Shown piece after piece: positions 34,212-43,293 of a DNA stretch of 64,000 nucleotides. Below the pieces are notes generated by a model. The model was not told where the DNA came from, made no database searches, and saw nothing but the letters and a program-made list of their open reading frames with translations. The position numbers and the translations under genes are program-made. Within the stretch, counting starts at the first letter, position 1. Each line of letters begins with the position of its first letter. The stretch is taken from the NCBI RefSeq assembly GCF_014650695.1, contig NZ_BMVL01000014.1, forward strand, positions 124,001 through 188,000, read 5' to 3'. The stretch is from Streptomyces avidinii. GTDB taxonomy: Bacteria; Actinomycetota; Actinomycetes; Streptomycetales; Streptomycetaceae.

Positions 34212-36461
34212 TTGGCTGTAATCGCACGCTGGTGCATGCGCCACCGTCTCTTCGCCGTGCTCATCTGGCTGCTCGCCCTGAGCGGGACCACGGCGGCCGC
34301 AGTGACCGCCGGATCCGCGTTCTCCAACAACTACGAGGTCCCCGGCACCGAGTCCGGCAGGGCCAACGCGCTCCTGCGCGAGGGCTTCCACGGCCAGGGC
34401 GGCGACACCGACACCATCGTGTGGCGGGCCCCGGACCGGCAGAGCGTGCGCACCCCGGACATCGAGGAGCGCATGACCCGGGCCCTCGACGCCGTCGCCG
34501 GACTCCCCGGCGTCGGATCGGTGGCCGGCCCCTACGGCCCGGGCCCCGAGAACGCCGCACGGATCAGCCCCGACGGGCGCACCGCCTACGCCGTGGTGAC
34601 CTTCGACCAGCAGGCGGACGCCGTACCCAAGGCCCAGGCCAGGGCGGTGGTCGACGCGGCGAAGAACGCCACCACCGAGGCCGGCGGCCTCCAGGTCGAA
34701 CTGGGCGGCCGGGCCATCCAGCTCACCGAGGCACCCACCGCGCACCTCGCCGAGGTCATCGGCGTCGCCGTCGCGGCCCTGGTGCTCTTCCTCGCCTTCG
34801 GCTCGCTCGCCGCGAGCCTGCTGCCCATCGCGACCGCCCTGGTCAGCGTGGGCACCGCCTATTTCGGCATCACCCTCCTCGGGCACGCGATGCCGGTCGC
34901 CGACTTCGCCCCGATGCTCGGCACCCTCGTCGGCCTCGGCGTGGGCATCGACTACGCGCTGTTCATCGTCACCCGGCACCGCAAGGCCCTGGTGCGGGGT
35001 GCCACCGTGGAGGAGGCGGCCACGAACGCCGTCGCGACCACCGGCCGCGCCGTCGTCTTCGCCGGCGCCACCGTCTGCATCGCGCTCCTCGGCATGCTGG
35101 TGCTGCGGCTCGACTTCCTGAACGGCGTGGCGATAGCGGCCTGCGTGACCGTGATCCTGACGGTCGCCGCTTCGGTCACCCTGCTGCCCGCCCTCCTCTC
35201 GTACATAGGCGTGCGCGCCCTCTCGCGCCGCGAGCGCCGCAGGCTCGCCGTCGAGGGACCGCGGCCCGAGCAGACCTCCGGATTCGCCGCCCGCTGGTCC
35301 TCCTTCGTCGAGCGGCACCCCAAGGTGCTGGGCGTGGTCGCCACCGCGGTCATGGTGGTGCTGGCCCTGCCCACCCTCTCCCTCCACCTCGGCACTTCCG
35401 ACCAGGGAAACAATCCGGCCACCTCCACCACCCGGCAGGCCTACGACCTGCTGGCGGAGGGATTCGGCCCCGGCACCAACGGCCCGCTCACCGTCGTGGC
35501 CCGGCTGGACGGCGCCGGCGACCGGCTCGCCGTGGACCGGCTCGCGCAGGCGCTGCGTACCACCGAGGGCGTCGCCTCCACCGGCCCGGCGGTCCTCAAC
35601 CGCAGCGGCGACACCGCCGTCCTGACCGTCGTACCGGACTCCGCGCCGCAGTCCCGGGCCACGAGCGACCTCGTCGACACCCTCCGCCGGGACGTCATCC
35701 CCGGCGCCGGGCAGGGCAACTCCATGGAGATCCACGTCGGTGGTGTGACGGCCGCCTACGACGACTTCGCCGAGGTCATCATCGGGAAGCTGCCGCTCTT
35801 CGTCGGCGTGGTCATCGCGCTCGGTTGCGTGCTCCTGCTGCTGGCCTTCCGGTCCATAGGCATCCCCCTCAAGGCGGCCGCCATGAACATCGCCGCCGTG
35901 GCCTCCTCCTTCGGCGTCGTGGTCGCGGTCTTCCAGTGGGGCTGGGGCAGCGAGCTGCTGGGCCTGGGCAGCGCCGGCCCCATCGAACCCTTCCTGCCCG
36001 TGATCATGGTGTCCGTCCTGTTCGGACTGTCGATGGACTACCAGGTCTTCCTCGTCAGCCGGATGTACGAGGAATGGCTGGCGACCGGTGACAACAGACG
36101 GGCCGTGCGCGTGGGCCTCACCGAGACCAGCCGTGTCATCAACTCGGCCGCTGTCATCATGATCTCCGTCTTCCTGGCCTTCGTCCTGAGCGGCGACCGG
36201 ATCATCGCGATGTTCGGCATCGCGCTCGCAGCGGCCGTGGCCCTCGACGCCTTCGTGCTGCGCACCCTCCTCGTCCCGGCCCTGATGCACATGCTCGGCG
36301 GGGCCAACTGGTGGCTGCCGGCCTGGCTCGACCGGCGCCTGCCCCGGATCAGCATCGAGCCTCCCGAACGCCGCCCGCACGTGGAACTTCCGAGGCAGCG
36401 GCATACCCCGGACCCTGCCCCGAACGAGGACGGCGCCGAACCCGCCACCGCCTCCCGCTGA
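34212..36461 (+). CDS. MMPL/RND family transporter
   Basis: The 749-residue protein has two MMPL repeats with about 12 transmembrane helices and two large outer loops. The proton-relay Asp-Tyr pairs are GVGIDYALFIVTRHR (about 245) and GLSMDYQVFLVSRMYEEW (about 607). Family members export lipids or small molecules with proton motive force. The TTG start (34212) has GGGAG eight bases upstream; ATG 34236 is the alternative. No regulator adjoins it. Confidence 0.92.
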   Translation: MAVIARWCMRHRLFAVLIWLLALSGTTAAAVTAGSAFSNNYEVPGTESGRANALLREGFHGQGGDTDTIVWRAPDRQSVRTPDIEERMTRALDAVAGLPGVGSVAGPYGPGPENAARISPDGRTAYAVVTFDQQADAVPKAQARAVVDAAKNATTEAGGLQVELGGRAIQLTEAPTAHLAEVIGVAVAALVLFLAFGSLAASLLPIATALVSVGTAYFGITLLGHAMPVADFAPMLGTLVGLGVGIDYALFIVTRHRKALVRGATVEEAATNAVATTGRAVVFAGATVCIALLGMLVLRLDFLNGVAIAACVTVILTVAASVTLLPALLSYIGVRALSRRERRRLAVEGPRPEQTSGFAARWSSFVERHPKVLGVVATAVMVVLALPTLSLHLGTSDQGNNPATSTTRQAYDLLAEGFGPGTNGPLTVVARLDGAGDRLAVDRLAQALRTTEGVASTGPAVLNRSGDTAVLTVVPDSAPQSRATSDLVDTLRRDVIPGAGQGNSMEIHVGGVTAAYDDFAEVIIGKLPLFVGVVIALGCVLLLLAFRSIGIPLKAAAMNIAAVASSFGVVVAVFQWGWGSELLGLGSAGPIEPFLPVIMVSVLFGLSMDYQVFLVSRMYEEWLATGDNRRAVRVGLTETSRVINSAAVIMISVFLAFVLSGDRIIAMFGIALAAAVALDAFVLRTLLVPALMHMLGGANWWLPAWLDRRLPRISIEPPERRPHVELPRQRHTPDPAPNEDGAEPATASR

Positions 36462-36482
36462 TCCGGCCACGGCCTGGCGGAT

Positions 36483-36515
36483 TCTCAGAAAACTCTCAGA
36501 CAGGGCGCCTACGGT
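36483..36515 (+). promoter_or_regulatory. 11-bp-spaced TCTCAG direct repeat and -10 TACGGT
   Basis: TCTCAG occurs at 36483-36488 and 36494-36499, one helical turn apart, upstream of TACGGT (36510-36515), which ends seven bases before the ATG at 36523. The layout resembles an OmpR-type response-regulator activator site over the -35. Confidence 0.45.
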
Positions 36516-36522
36516 GCCCCGC

Positions 36523-37122
36523 ATGGACACCACGAAGACCCCCGCCCCGAACGCCGCCGAGGCGGACACCACCCCGGCCGACCTCGTAAAGGCCGAGACC
36601 CCCCAGCCGGCCGAGGCCGAGGCCGAAGCCGACTCCGCGGTCACCGGCGAGGCCACCGACACGGACCTGGACGACGACGAAGCCTTCGCCGACGACCAGG
36701 CCGACGACGCGGAGCCGAGCCATGTCGGGTCCGCCGCCTTCGCGATCGTCGCCGCGGGTCTCGGCGTCGTCGCCCTCAGCGGCAGCTGGGTCGCGGGCAT
36801 CGTGTCCGAGCGTGCCAGCGTCGCCGCCCGGCTGGAGCTCACCCAGGCCGCCGACGCCAACGCGCAGATCGCCGCCCAGTTCGTCGACCCGTGGCACAGC
36901 ACCGCGATGGTGAACGGCATCTTCTCCGCCCTGGCCCTGATCGTCGCCACCTTCGTGCTGGCCCTGCCCGCCTTCAGCAGCCCCGAGCGCACCCTTCCCA
37001 CCTGGGTGCGGTCCGTCTCCTGGGCGGGCATCGGACTTGGCGCCGTCGGCGTCCTGCTCTTCGTCCTCATGTACTTCGACCTCCTCCTCGCCATTCCCAA
37101 GGCAGCGGGCGCGGGCGCCTAG
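36523..37122 (+). CDS. Membrane protein with acidic N-terminal tail
   Basis: The 199-residue product has an acidic, disordered N-terminus of about 70 residues (AEAEADSAVTGEATDTDLDDDEAFADD) followed by three hydrophobic helices (AFAIVAAGLGVVALSGSWVAG, GIFSALALIVATFVLALPAF, SWAGIGLGAVGVLLFVLMYFDLLLAI). Function unknown. Probably leaderless; a direct repeat in its promoter suggests response-regulator control. Confidence 0.8.
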   Translation: MDTTKTPAPNAAEADTTPADLVKAETPQPAEAEAEADSAVTGEATDTDLDDDEAFADDQADDAEPSHVGSAAFAIVAAGLGVVALSGSWVAGIVSERASVAARLELTQAADANAQIAAQFVDPWHSTAMVNGIFSALALIVATFVLALPAFSSPERTLPTWVRSVSWAGIGLGAVGVLLFVLMYFDLLLAIPKAAGAGA

Positions 37123-37127
37123 GCAGC

Positions 37128-37178
37128 GCCTTAGGTCCTCACGGACCGGTCCGGGGCTCCACGGCCCCGGACTAAGGC
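37128..37178 (+). terminator. Nested hairpin terminator
   Basis: GCCTTAG (37128-37134) pairs with CTAAGGC (37172-37178), enclosing a nine-base stem 37149-37157 / 37164-37172. It follows the membrane protein gene. Confidence 0.6.
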
Positions 37179-37289
37179 CCCCTGCCCCGGGCAGATGCGG
37201 CATGCGACCGATGTGCCGGTACCCCCTGGGACGCGAATCTTGGATCACACCGAACGAGGTGCCCGAGAAACGCGACCAGGGAGTACGAG

Positions 37290-37481
37290 ATGTTCGAGTA
37301 CGAGATCGTCACCGCCGTCCGCAGCGCCGACCTCATCCGCGAGGCGGCCGAGTACCGCACGGCCCGGGCGGCCCGGAAGGCGCACCGCGCCTCCTTGCCG
37401 AGCCAGGAACCCCGAAGGCCGGTGAGACCGCTCCGGGACCGGTTCACCCGCACCGCGTGCTCCGCGCCGCACACCGCGTGA
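37290..37481 (+). CDS. Small basic protein of unknown function
   Basis: The 63-residue product MFEYEIVTAVRSADLIREAA... is Arg/Ala-rich and helical, like a recurrent family of tiny Streptomyces proteins beginning M-x-E-Y-E. CCAGGGAG precedes the ATG. It lies 71 bp before the large LuxR regulator. No function assigned. Confidence 0.65.
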   Translation: MFEYEIVTAVRSADLIREAAEYRTARAARKAHRASLPSQEPRRPVRPLRDRFTRTACSAPHTA

Positions 37482-37552
37482 ACTGACGCGTGAGGGGAAG
37501 CGCACCGGCGGGGAGTGCCGCCGGACAGGACGTCTGTGCGATGCTCGGCGGC

Positions 37553-40500
37553 GTGGAGACCAGATCTGTCAGCCCGGTGTTCGTCGGCCGAGCCGACGAA
37601 CTGGCCGTACTCACCGACGCACTGACCCGCGCAGCAGGTCAGGAACCTCAGGCGATGCTCATCGGGGGAGAGGCCGGAGTCGGCAAGACCCGCCTCACCG
37701 AGGAGTTCCTCTGCGAGGCGGACCGCCGCGGCGCCGTCGTCGCGGTCGGAGGTTGTGTGGAGATCGGGGCGGAGGGCCTTCCCTTCGCCCCGTTCTCGAC
37801 GGCCCTGCGCACCCTGCACCGGCTGCTGCCCGAGGAGTTGGCCACCGCTGCGGCCGGGCAGGAGGACGAACTCGCCCGCATCCTCCCCGAACTCGGCGAC
37901 ACCCCGCGCGGCCCGCACGACGAGGAGAGCACGGCCCGCCTCTTCGAACTGACGGCCCGGATGCTGGAGCGCCTCGCCGCCGAACGCACCGTCGTCCTCG
38001 TCCTGGAGGACCTGCACTGGGCGGACACCTCCACCCGGCACCTGCTCTCCTACCTCTTCCGCACCCTCGCCAGCGGCCGGCTCGTCATCGTCGCCACCTA
38101 CCGTGCAGACGACGTGCACCGGCGCCACCCGCTGCGTCCGCTCCTCGCCGAACTCGACCGGCTCCGCACCGTCCAGCGCATCGAACTGTCCCGCTTCAAC
38201 CGGGCCGAGGTGCGCCGCCAGCTCGCCGGCATCCTCGCGGCGCAGCCCGACGAGGACTTCGTCGACTCCGTCTTCGACCGGTCGGACGGCAACGCCTTCT
38301 TCGTCGAGGAACTCGTCGCCTCCAGGGAGAGCGGCTGCCGCACCGGACTCACCGAATCCCTGCGCGACCTGCTGCTCGTCCGTGTCGAGGTGCTCCCCGA
38401 CGAGACCCAGAGCCTGGTGCGCATCGTCGCGGAGGGCGGCTCCACCGTGGAGTACCCGCTGCTGCGCGCCGTCGCCGGACTCACCGAGGACGAGCTGATC
38501 GAGGCGCTGCGGGCCGCCGTCGGGGCCAACATCCTGCTCGCCACCCCCGACGGCGACGGCTACCGCTTCCGGCACTCGCTGGTCCGCGAGGCCGTCAGCG
38601 ACGACCTGCTGCCCGGCGAACGGGCCCGCGTCAACCGCCGCTACGCCGAGGCCATGGAGGCCGACGGGTCGCTGATCCGCGCAGAGGAGCACGCCATTCG
38701 GCTGGCCAGCTACTGGTACCAGGCGAACGATCCCGCCAAGGCGCTGCCCGCCGTACTCGCCGCCTCCGTCGCGGCGCGCCGCCGGCACGCCTACTCCGAG
38801 CAGCTGCGCCTGCTGGAGCGGGCCATGGACCTCTGGGACAGTGCCCCCGGGGAGGTCCGCGAGGCGCTTCGCCCGGCGGACTACACCGAGGTCTATCCGC
38901 CGTGCGGCTGCGACCCCGCCACCACCGCGCTCCAACGTCTCGACCTGCTGGCCGAGGCGACCGTCGCGGCGCGCTACGGCGGCGAGCGCGATCGCGCCCT
39001 GAAGATCACGAAGACGGCGCTGCGTCTGCTGGAGGACGACCGGGACCCCCTGCGGGCCGCCTGGTTCTGGACCGAGCGCTCCCGGCTGACCGCCGGCCTC
39101 GGGCGAGGCGACGGCTGGGAGGAGATCGCCCGGGCGCAGGACCTCGTCAAGGGGCTGCCCCCGTCGCAGGTGCACGCCGAGGTCCTGGTCCGGGCCGCGA
39201 GCTGGGGCATGCTCCACAAGCCGGGCCCCGGCAACCTCGCCGCCGCCGAACGCGCCGTCGAGTACGCGCGCATGGTCGGCGCGGAGGAGACCGAGCTCAA
39301 TGCCCGGATCACGGTGGGCGCCCTGCTCACCGACTCCGGCGACGCCCCGGGCGGTCTCGCCGAGATGCGGGCGGTCGGGGAACGGGCCGCTGCACTCGGA
39401 CTCACCATGCTGGCCGGTCGTGCGCATATCAATCTCACCTCTCAGTTGGAAAGCCTGGGCCGGTCCCGCGAGGCTGTGGAACTGGCCGAACAAGGGGTCG
39501 AACTGGTCCGCAGGTCCCGGCTCCTGGACAGCGAGGCCTGGGTCTGCGGAAACATGGCCGAGAGTCTCTACAGCCTCGGCCGCTGGGACGAGGCCGCCGA
39601 GGCGGCCCGGCGCACCCTGCTCGTCGGCCAGAGCGCCGCCCCGCGCGGCTCCGCCTCCGCACGGCTGGCCTACCTGGCCCTGGCTCGAGGCGAGTTGACC
39701 GAGGCGGCCCACCGGCTCGCCGCGGCCCACACCCACTTCGGCACCCACGAGACCCAGCCCCAGCACCGGATACCGCTGTACCGCCTCGCGGTCGGCATGG
39801 CCGCGAGCGAGGGTCGGATCGCGGACGTCCGCACCGAGATGTCCGCGGCCGCCGCCTACGGATTCCCGCTCGGGCAGCACCGCTACGCCTGGCCGCTGCT
39901 GCTCGCCGCAGCCTCCGCCGAAGCGGACGCCCGGGGGCTCCCCGCCGCCGAGGCCGGCCGGGACGCCGCCCTGGACGTGCTGCGCACCGCCGCCCGCTCC
40001 CTCGCCACCCCGGTCCCGGTGTGGACCGCCCATGCCGAGTACGTCCGGGCCGAACTGCTGCGGGCCGAGGCCCGGGACACCCTTGCCGACTGGGTCGCCG
40101 TCGAGAAGGCCGTTCGGCCGCTGGAGCGCCCGTACCTGCTGGCCAGGGCCTGCCACCGGCTCGCGGAGGCCATGCTGGCCGCCGGTGACCGGGATCCCGC
40201 GGCCGCCCTGCTCCGCGAGGCCTACGCCACCGCCGAGCGGATCGGCGCGCGCAGGCTGCGCGAGGACCTGGCCCTACTGGCCCGGCGTGCCCGGCTCCCG
40301 CTGACCGCCGCCGACCCGGACGCCGGCCCGTCCGTACCGGAGAGCGACCCGGTCGAGGCGCTCGGGCTGACCAGCCGCGAGCGGGACGTGCTGCGCCTGG
40401 TGGCGGCCGGCAGCACCAACCGGAAGATCGCCGAGGAGCTCTTCATCTCCCCGAAGACGGCGAGCGTGCACGTCTCGAACATCCTGGCGAAGCTGGGTGT

Positions 40501-40603
40501 CGCCGGCCGGGGCGAGGCCGCCGCCCTCGCCCACCGGCTGCGCCTCTTTGCCGCGCCCTCCCCGGTCAGTTCCCGTCCGGAGGCTGCTCGTCAAGGCGTA
40601 TGA
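37553..40603 (+). CDS. LuxR-family regulator with AAA ATPase (LAL type)
   Basis: The product is about 1016 residues: an N-terminal ATPase (SPVFVGRADELAVL, Walker A GGEAGVGKTRL, Walker B TVVLVLEDLHWAD), a long TPR-like helical middle and a C-terminal LuxR HTH (LTSRERDVLRLVAAGSTNRKIAEELFISPKTASVHVSNILAKLG). It is probably an ATP- and ligand-gated transcriptional activator. Start: GTG 37553 gives METRSVSPVFVGR and is seven bases after GATGCT; ATG 37541 is the alternative. Its 3' end overlaps the convergent DUF6191 gene by 38 bp. Confidence 0.92.
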   Translation: METRSVSPVFVGRADELAVLTDALTRAAGQEPQAMLIGGEAGVGKTRLTEEFLCEADRRGAVVAVGGCVEIGAEGLPFAPFSTALRTLHRLLPEELATAAAGQEDELARILPELGDTPRGPHDEESTARLFELTARMLERLAAERTVVLVLEDLHWADTSTRHLLSYLFRTLASGRLVIVATYRADDVHRRHPLRPLLAELDRLRTVQRIELSRFNRAEVRRQLAGILAAQPDEDFVDSVFDRSDGNAFFVEELVASRESGCRTGLTESLRDLLLVRVEVLPDETQSLVRIVAEGGSTVEYPLLRAVAGLTEDELIEALRAAVGANILLATPDGDGYRFRHSLVREAVSDDLLPGERARVNRRYAEAMEADGSLIRAEEHAIRLASYWYQANDPAKALPAVLAASVAARRRHAYSEQLRLLERAMDLWDSAPGEVREALRPADYTEVYPPCGCDPATTALQRLDLLAEATVAARYGGERDRALKITKTALRLLEDDRDPLRAAWFWTERSRLTAGLGRGDGWEEIARAQDLVKGLPPSQVHAEVLVRAASWGMLHKPGPGNLAAAERAVEYARMVGAEETELNARITVGALLTDSGDAPGGLAEMRAVGERAAALGLTMLAGRAHINLTSQLESLGRSREAVELAEQGVELVRRSRLLDSEAWVCGNMAESLYSLGRWDEAAEAARRTLLVGQSAAPRGSASARLAYLALARGELTEAAHRLAAAHTHFGTHETQPQHRIPLYRLAVGMAASEGRIADVRTEMSAAAAYGFPLGQHRYAWPLLLAAASAEADARGLPAAEAGRDAALDVLRTAARSLATPVPVWTAHAEYVRAELLRAEARDTLADWVAVEKAVRPLERPYLLARACHRLAEAMLAAGDRDPAAALLREAYATAERIGARRLREDLALLARRARLPLTAADPDAGPSVPESDPVEALGLTSRERDVLRLVAAGSTNRKIAEELFISPKTASVHVSNILAKLGVAGRGEAAALAHRLRLFAAPSPVSSRPEAARQGV

Positions 40604-40757
40604 GGACCTTGCCGGAGTCGAGGTCTATCGGACCCCGTCCCGGATCGTTGTCATTGACGTCGGTCCGGGACAGCTCCAGCCGCTTCTTCTCCTCGTCCGT
40701 GTGCCCCCGCCCCGGGTTGAACAGTTCCTCGATCATGTTGAACACCGCGCCCACCAC
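40566..40757 (-). CDS. DUF6191-like small protein
   Basis: The 63-residue product MVGAVFNMIEELFNPGRGHT... then EEKKRLELSRTD and DPGRGPIDLDSGKV matches a small Streptomyces family that I know as DUF6191; its role is unknown. The N-terminus is amphipathic. Start could be any of three nearby GTGs (40757, 40754, 40745). The 3' end lies inside the convergent LuxR gene. Confidence 0.75.
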   Translation of the reverse strand: MVGAVFNMIEELFNPGRGHTDEEKKRLELSRTDVNDNDPGRGPIDLDSGKVLIRLDEQPPDGN

Positions 40758-40787
40758 ACCCTTCGCCCCCTGCCGGGGACCTGCTGG

Positions 40788-42023
40788 TCACCGCACCGTC
40801 AGGGTCAGGATCCGGTCGTCGCCCGCTTCCGGTGACCCGCGTCCGTCCGTCTCGCTCGTGACGAGCAGCATGCGGTCCCCGCCGAGGGGCACCACCGTCC
40901 GCAGCCGGCCGTACTCACCCGTCAGGAAGGCCTCCGGCTCCGCCGCCAACTGCGCGCCGGCCAACGGGATCCGCCACAGCCGCTGGCCCTTCAGGCCGGC
41001 CATCCAGATGGAACCCTCGGCCCAGGCGATGCCGCTCGGCGAGGCCTCGTCCGTCTTCCACACGGCGACCGGATCCCGGAAGCCGGGCCTGCCCGCCTTG
41101 CCCTCGGCCTCGGGCCAGCCGTAGTTGGCGCCCGGCTCGATCAGATTCAGCTCGTCCCAGGTGTTCTGGCCGAACTCGGCCGCCCACAGCCGTTTGTCCT
41201 TGTCCCACGCGAGACCCTGCACATTGCGGTGCCCGTAGGAGTAGACGACGGAATCCGCCTCCGGATTGCCGTGCACCGGATCCCCGTCCGGGGTCATCCG
41301 CAGGATCTTGCCGCCCAGCGACTTCTTGTCCTGCGCGAGCCCCTTGTCCCCGGTCTCGCCCGTTCCGGCGTAGAGCATCTTGTCCGGGCCGAAGGCGATC
41401 CGGCCGCCGTTGTGGACGAGGCCCTTGGGAATGCCCCGGAACACCGTGTCCGGCGCCCCCAGTTGCTGTCCGGGAGGTCTCTGCTCGTCATAGCGCAGCC
41501 GGGCGATGCGGTTGTCGGACTCGGTCGTGAAGTACACGTACACCAGCCGGTCCGACGCGAAGCCGGGCGACAGCGCGAGCCCCATCAGCCCGCCCTCCCC
41601 GCCCGGAGCCACCCCCGGTACCTCACCGATCTGCGTCACCTCGCCCGATCCCGCGGCCACCCTGCTGATCGTCCCCTTGTCCCGCGAGGCGACGAGCAGG
41701 TCCCCGCCCGGCAGAGGGGCCACGCCCCACGGCGACTCCAGACCCTTGGTGACCTCGCCGGTCACCGTCACCGTCCCCTTCGCCGGCGGACCCGTGGCCT
41801 CCGGCGAGGCGGACGGTCCGCCCGACGGAACCGGTGACCCCGATCCGGCCGCGGCCGTGCCCGGTGGAGAGCCGCCCGGCCCCGAGCCCCGGGCGCCCTC
41901 CGGCGTGCATCCCGCCGCCAGCAGGGCGCCGCAGCCGGCCAGCGCGAGCGCCGCCAGCACTCCCCGGCGCCGACCGCCCGCGCCCCCCGACCCCGCCCGC
42001 CCGGGAGAATGTCCGTATCGCAT
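40788..42023 (-). CDS. Lipoprotein, PQQ-dependent sugar dehydrogenase (GDH/sorbosone) family
   Basis: The 411-residue product has a lipoprotein signal (RRRGVLAALALAGCGALLAAGC, lipobox LAAGC) followed by a Pro/Ser/Gly linker and a six-bladed beta-propeller: ESPWGVAPLPGGDLLVASRD, GGEGGLMGLALSPGFASDR, FRGIPKGLVHNGGRIAFGPDKMLYAGTGE, YGHRNVQGLAWDKDKRLWAAEFGQNTWDELN. It probably oxidises a sugar or sugar-like compound outside the membrane with PQQ. ATG 42023 is preferred (GGAAGGGAGCAGGG before it) to codons up to 42101. Confidence 0.88.
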   Translation of the reverse strand: MRYGHSPGRAGSGGAGGRRRGVLAALALAGCGALLAAGCTPEGARGSGPGGSPPGTAAAGSGSPVPSGGPSASPEATGPPAKGTVTVTGEVTKGLESPWGVAPLPGGDLLVASRDKGTISRVAAGSGEVTQIGEVPGVAPGGEGGLMGLALSPGFASDRLVYVYFTTESDNRIARLRYDEQRPPGQQLGAPDTVFRGIPKGLVHNGGRIAFGPDKMLYAGTGETGDKGLAQDKKSLGGKILRMTPDGDPVHGNPEADSVVYSYGHRNVQGLAWDKDKRLWAAEFGQNTWDELNLIEPGANYGWPEAEGKAGRPGFRDPVAVWKTDEASPSGIAWAEGSIWMAGLKGQRLWRIPLAGAQLAAEPEAFLTGEYGRLRTVVPLGGDRMLLVTSETDGRGSPEAGDDRILTLTVR

Positions 42024-42096
42024 CGCCCTGCTCCCTTCCGGTCCTCCGATCCTGCCTTCCATCTGTCTCAACAGCTCCGGCAGTTCGCGAAGTTCC

Positions 42097-42122
42097 ACCA
42101 CTCGTACACTCGATCGAGTGGT
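42097..42122. promoter_or_regulatory. Nested palindromes upstream of the PQQ lipoprotein gene
   Basis: CACTCGATCGAGTG (42107-42120) is a perfect 14-bp palindrome; it is nested with the longer repeat ACCACTCG-N10-CGAGTGGT (42097-42104, 42115-42122), so two alternative pairings share the right arm. Possible operator. Confidence 0.45.
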
Positions 42123-42130
42123 TGCGGGCC

Positions 42131-42190
42131 GAGCCCCGCCGAGCCCCGCCGAGCCCCGCCGAGCCCCGCCACGCCCCGCCCGGCCCCGCC
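42131..42190 (+). repeat. 10-bp tandem repeat GAGCCCCGCC
   Basis: Four exact copies (42131-42170), then ACGCCCCGCC and CGGCCCCGCC, in the gap between two minus-strand genes. Likely length-variable between strains. Confidence 0.9.
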
Positions 42191-42212
42191 CTTCAGGGCG
42201 TGGACCCCCGGG

Positions 42213-43220
42213 TCAGTCCCAGGCTCCCACCTCGACCGGGAGGCCCGCGATCTCGGCCAGGTCCCCGGCCGACAGCCGCACCTCCGCCGCCCGCGCGTTC
42301 TCCGCCGCCCACGGCGCCCGGTCGGCCCCCGGCACCGGCACCACGTGCGGCCCCTGCGCCAGCACCCAGGACAGCGCCACCTGCGCGACCGTGACCTCCG
42401 GGCCGTGCCGCCGCGCCACCCGCCGCAGCCCCGCCAGCAGCACCTGGTTCGACGCCATCGCCTCCGCCGTGAACCGCGGATGCCGGGCCCGCACGTCCTG
42501 CGGCTCGAAGCCCTCGCCCGGCGTGAGGGTCCCCGTGAGGAACCCGCTGCCCAGCGGCATCGCCGCCAGGAACCCGACCCCCCGCGCCGCGCACCAGGGC
42601 AGCAGCTGCCAGGCGGCCTCCGGCGACCACACGGACAGCTCCGCCTGCACCGCGCTCACCGGGAAGACCTGCTGCAGTCGCTCCAGGTGTCGCAGCGTCG
42701 TGCGGTAACCCCGGTCCCCGCTGCGCCCCGCCCCCGGCCCGGCCCCGGCACCGAGCGCGCAGAAGCCGAGCGCCCGCACCTTGCCCGCGCCCACCAGCTC
42801 CGCCATGGCGCCCCAGGTCTCCTCCACGGGCACGTCCGGATCCACCCGGTGCAGTTGGTAGAGGTCTATGACGTCGGTCCGCAGCCGCCGCAGCGAAGCG
42901 TCGCAGGCCCGCCGCAGATAACCGGGCCGCCCGTCGGCGACCACGTGCTGGTCACCCGCCCGCAGTCCCACCTTGGCCGAGACGAAGGCCTCGGACCGCC
43001 GTTCCCGCAGCACCCGCCCGAGGAGCAGCTCATTGGTGAACGGCCCGTACACATCGGCCGTGTCCAGCAGGTTCGACCCCAGGTCCAGCGCCGTGTGCAC
43101 GGCGGCCAGCGACTCGTGCCCCCGCCGCCGCGAAGGCGCGTACGCCCAGCTCATCGGCATACAGCCGAGGCCGACGGCGCCCACCGTCAGCGCCCCCGCC
43201 CCGATCGACCTGCGCTCCAC
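42213..43220 (-). CDS. Aldo/keto reductase
   Basis: The 335-residue NADPH-dependent oxidoreductase has the AKR tetrad: Asp and Tyr in LLDTADVYGPFTNE, Lys in FVSAKVGL and His in LYQLHRVD; VGLGCMPMSWAY opens the barrel. GTG 43220 has GGAGGGGG before it. The substrate is unknown. Its promoter region is shared with the divergent hydroxyacid dehydrogenase. Confidence 0.92.
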   Translation of the reverse strand: MERRSIGAGALTVGAVGLGCMPMSWAYAPSRRRGHESLAAVHTALDLGSNLLDTADVYGPFTNELLLGRVLRERRSEAFVSAKVGLRAGDQHVVADGRPGYLRRACDASLRRLRTDVIDLYQLHRVDPDVPVEETWGAMAELVGAGKVRALGFCALGAGAGPGAGRSGDRGYRTTLRHLERLQQVFPVSAVQAELSVWSPEAAWQLLPWCAARGVGFLAAMPLGSGFLTGTLTPGEGFEPQDVRARHPRFTAEAMASNQVLLAGLRRVARRHGPEVTVAQVALSWVLAQGPHVVPVPGADRAPWAAENARAAEVRLSAGDLAEIAGLPVEVGAWD

Positions 43221-43280
43221 CCCTGCGTCCCCCTCCGGCTCCGGCCCTCAAACTAACGGCTTGATCCGGATGGCTTGGCA

Positions 43281-43286
43281 TAGCCT
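43281..43286 (+). promoter_or_regulatory. -10 TAGCCT for the hydroxyacid dehydrogenase
   Basis: TAGCCT ends seven bases before the ATG at 43294, as before the cupin gene. Confidence 0.4.
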
Positions 43287-43293
43287 CGTGATC

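Noticed and set aside
34149..37100. Very long minus-strand open frame opposite the MMPL transporter
   Set aside because: Antisense shadow of high-GC codon bias: low-complexity Gly/Asp/Glu-rich translation, no start signal, and the plus strand encodes a clear transporter.
37172..40156. Long minus-strand open frame opposite the LuxR-ATPase
   Set aside because: Same GC-skew artefact; translation is repetitive and matches no domain.
42131..42190. CRISPR array
   Set aside because: Units are 10 bp and contiguous with no spacers; no cas gene in the window.
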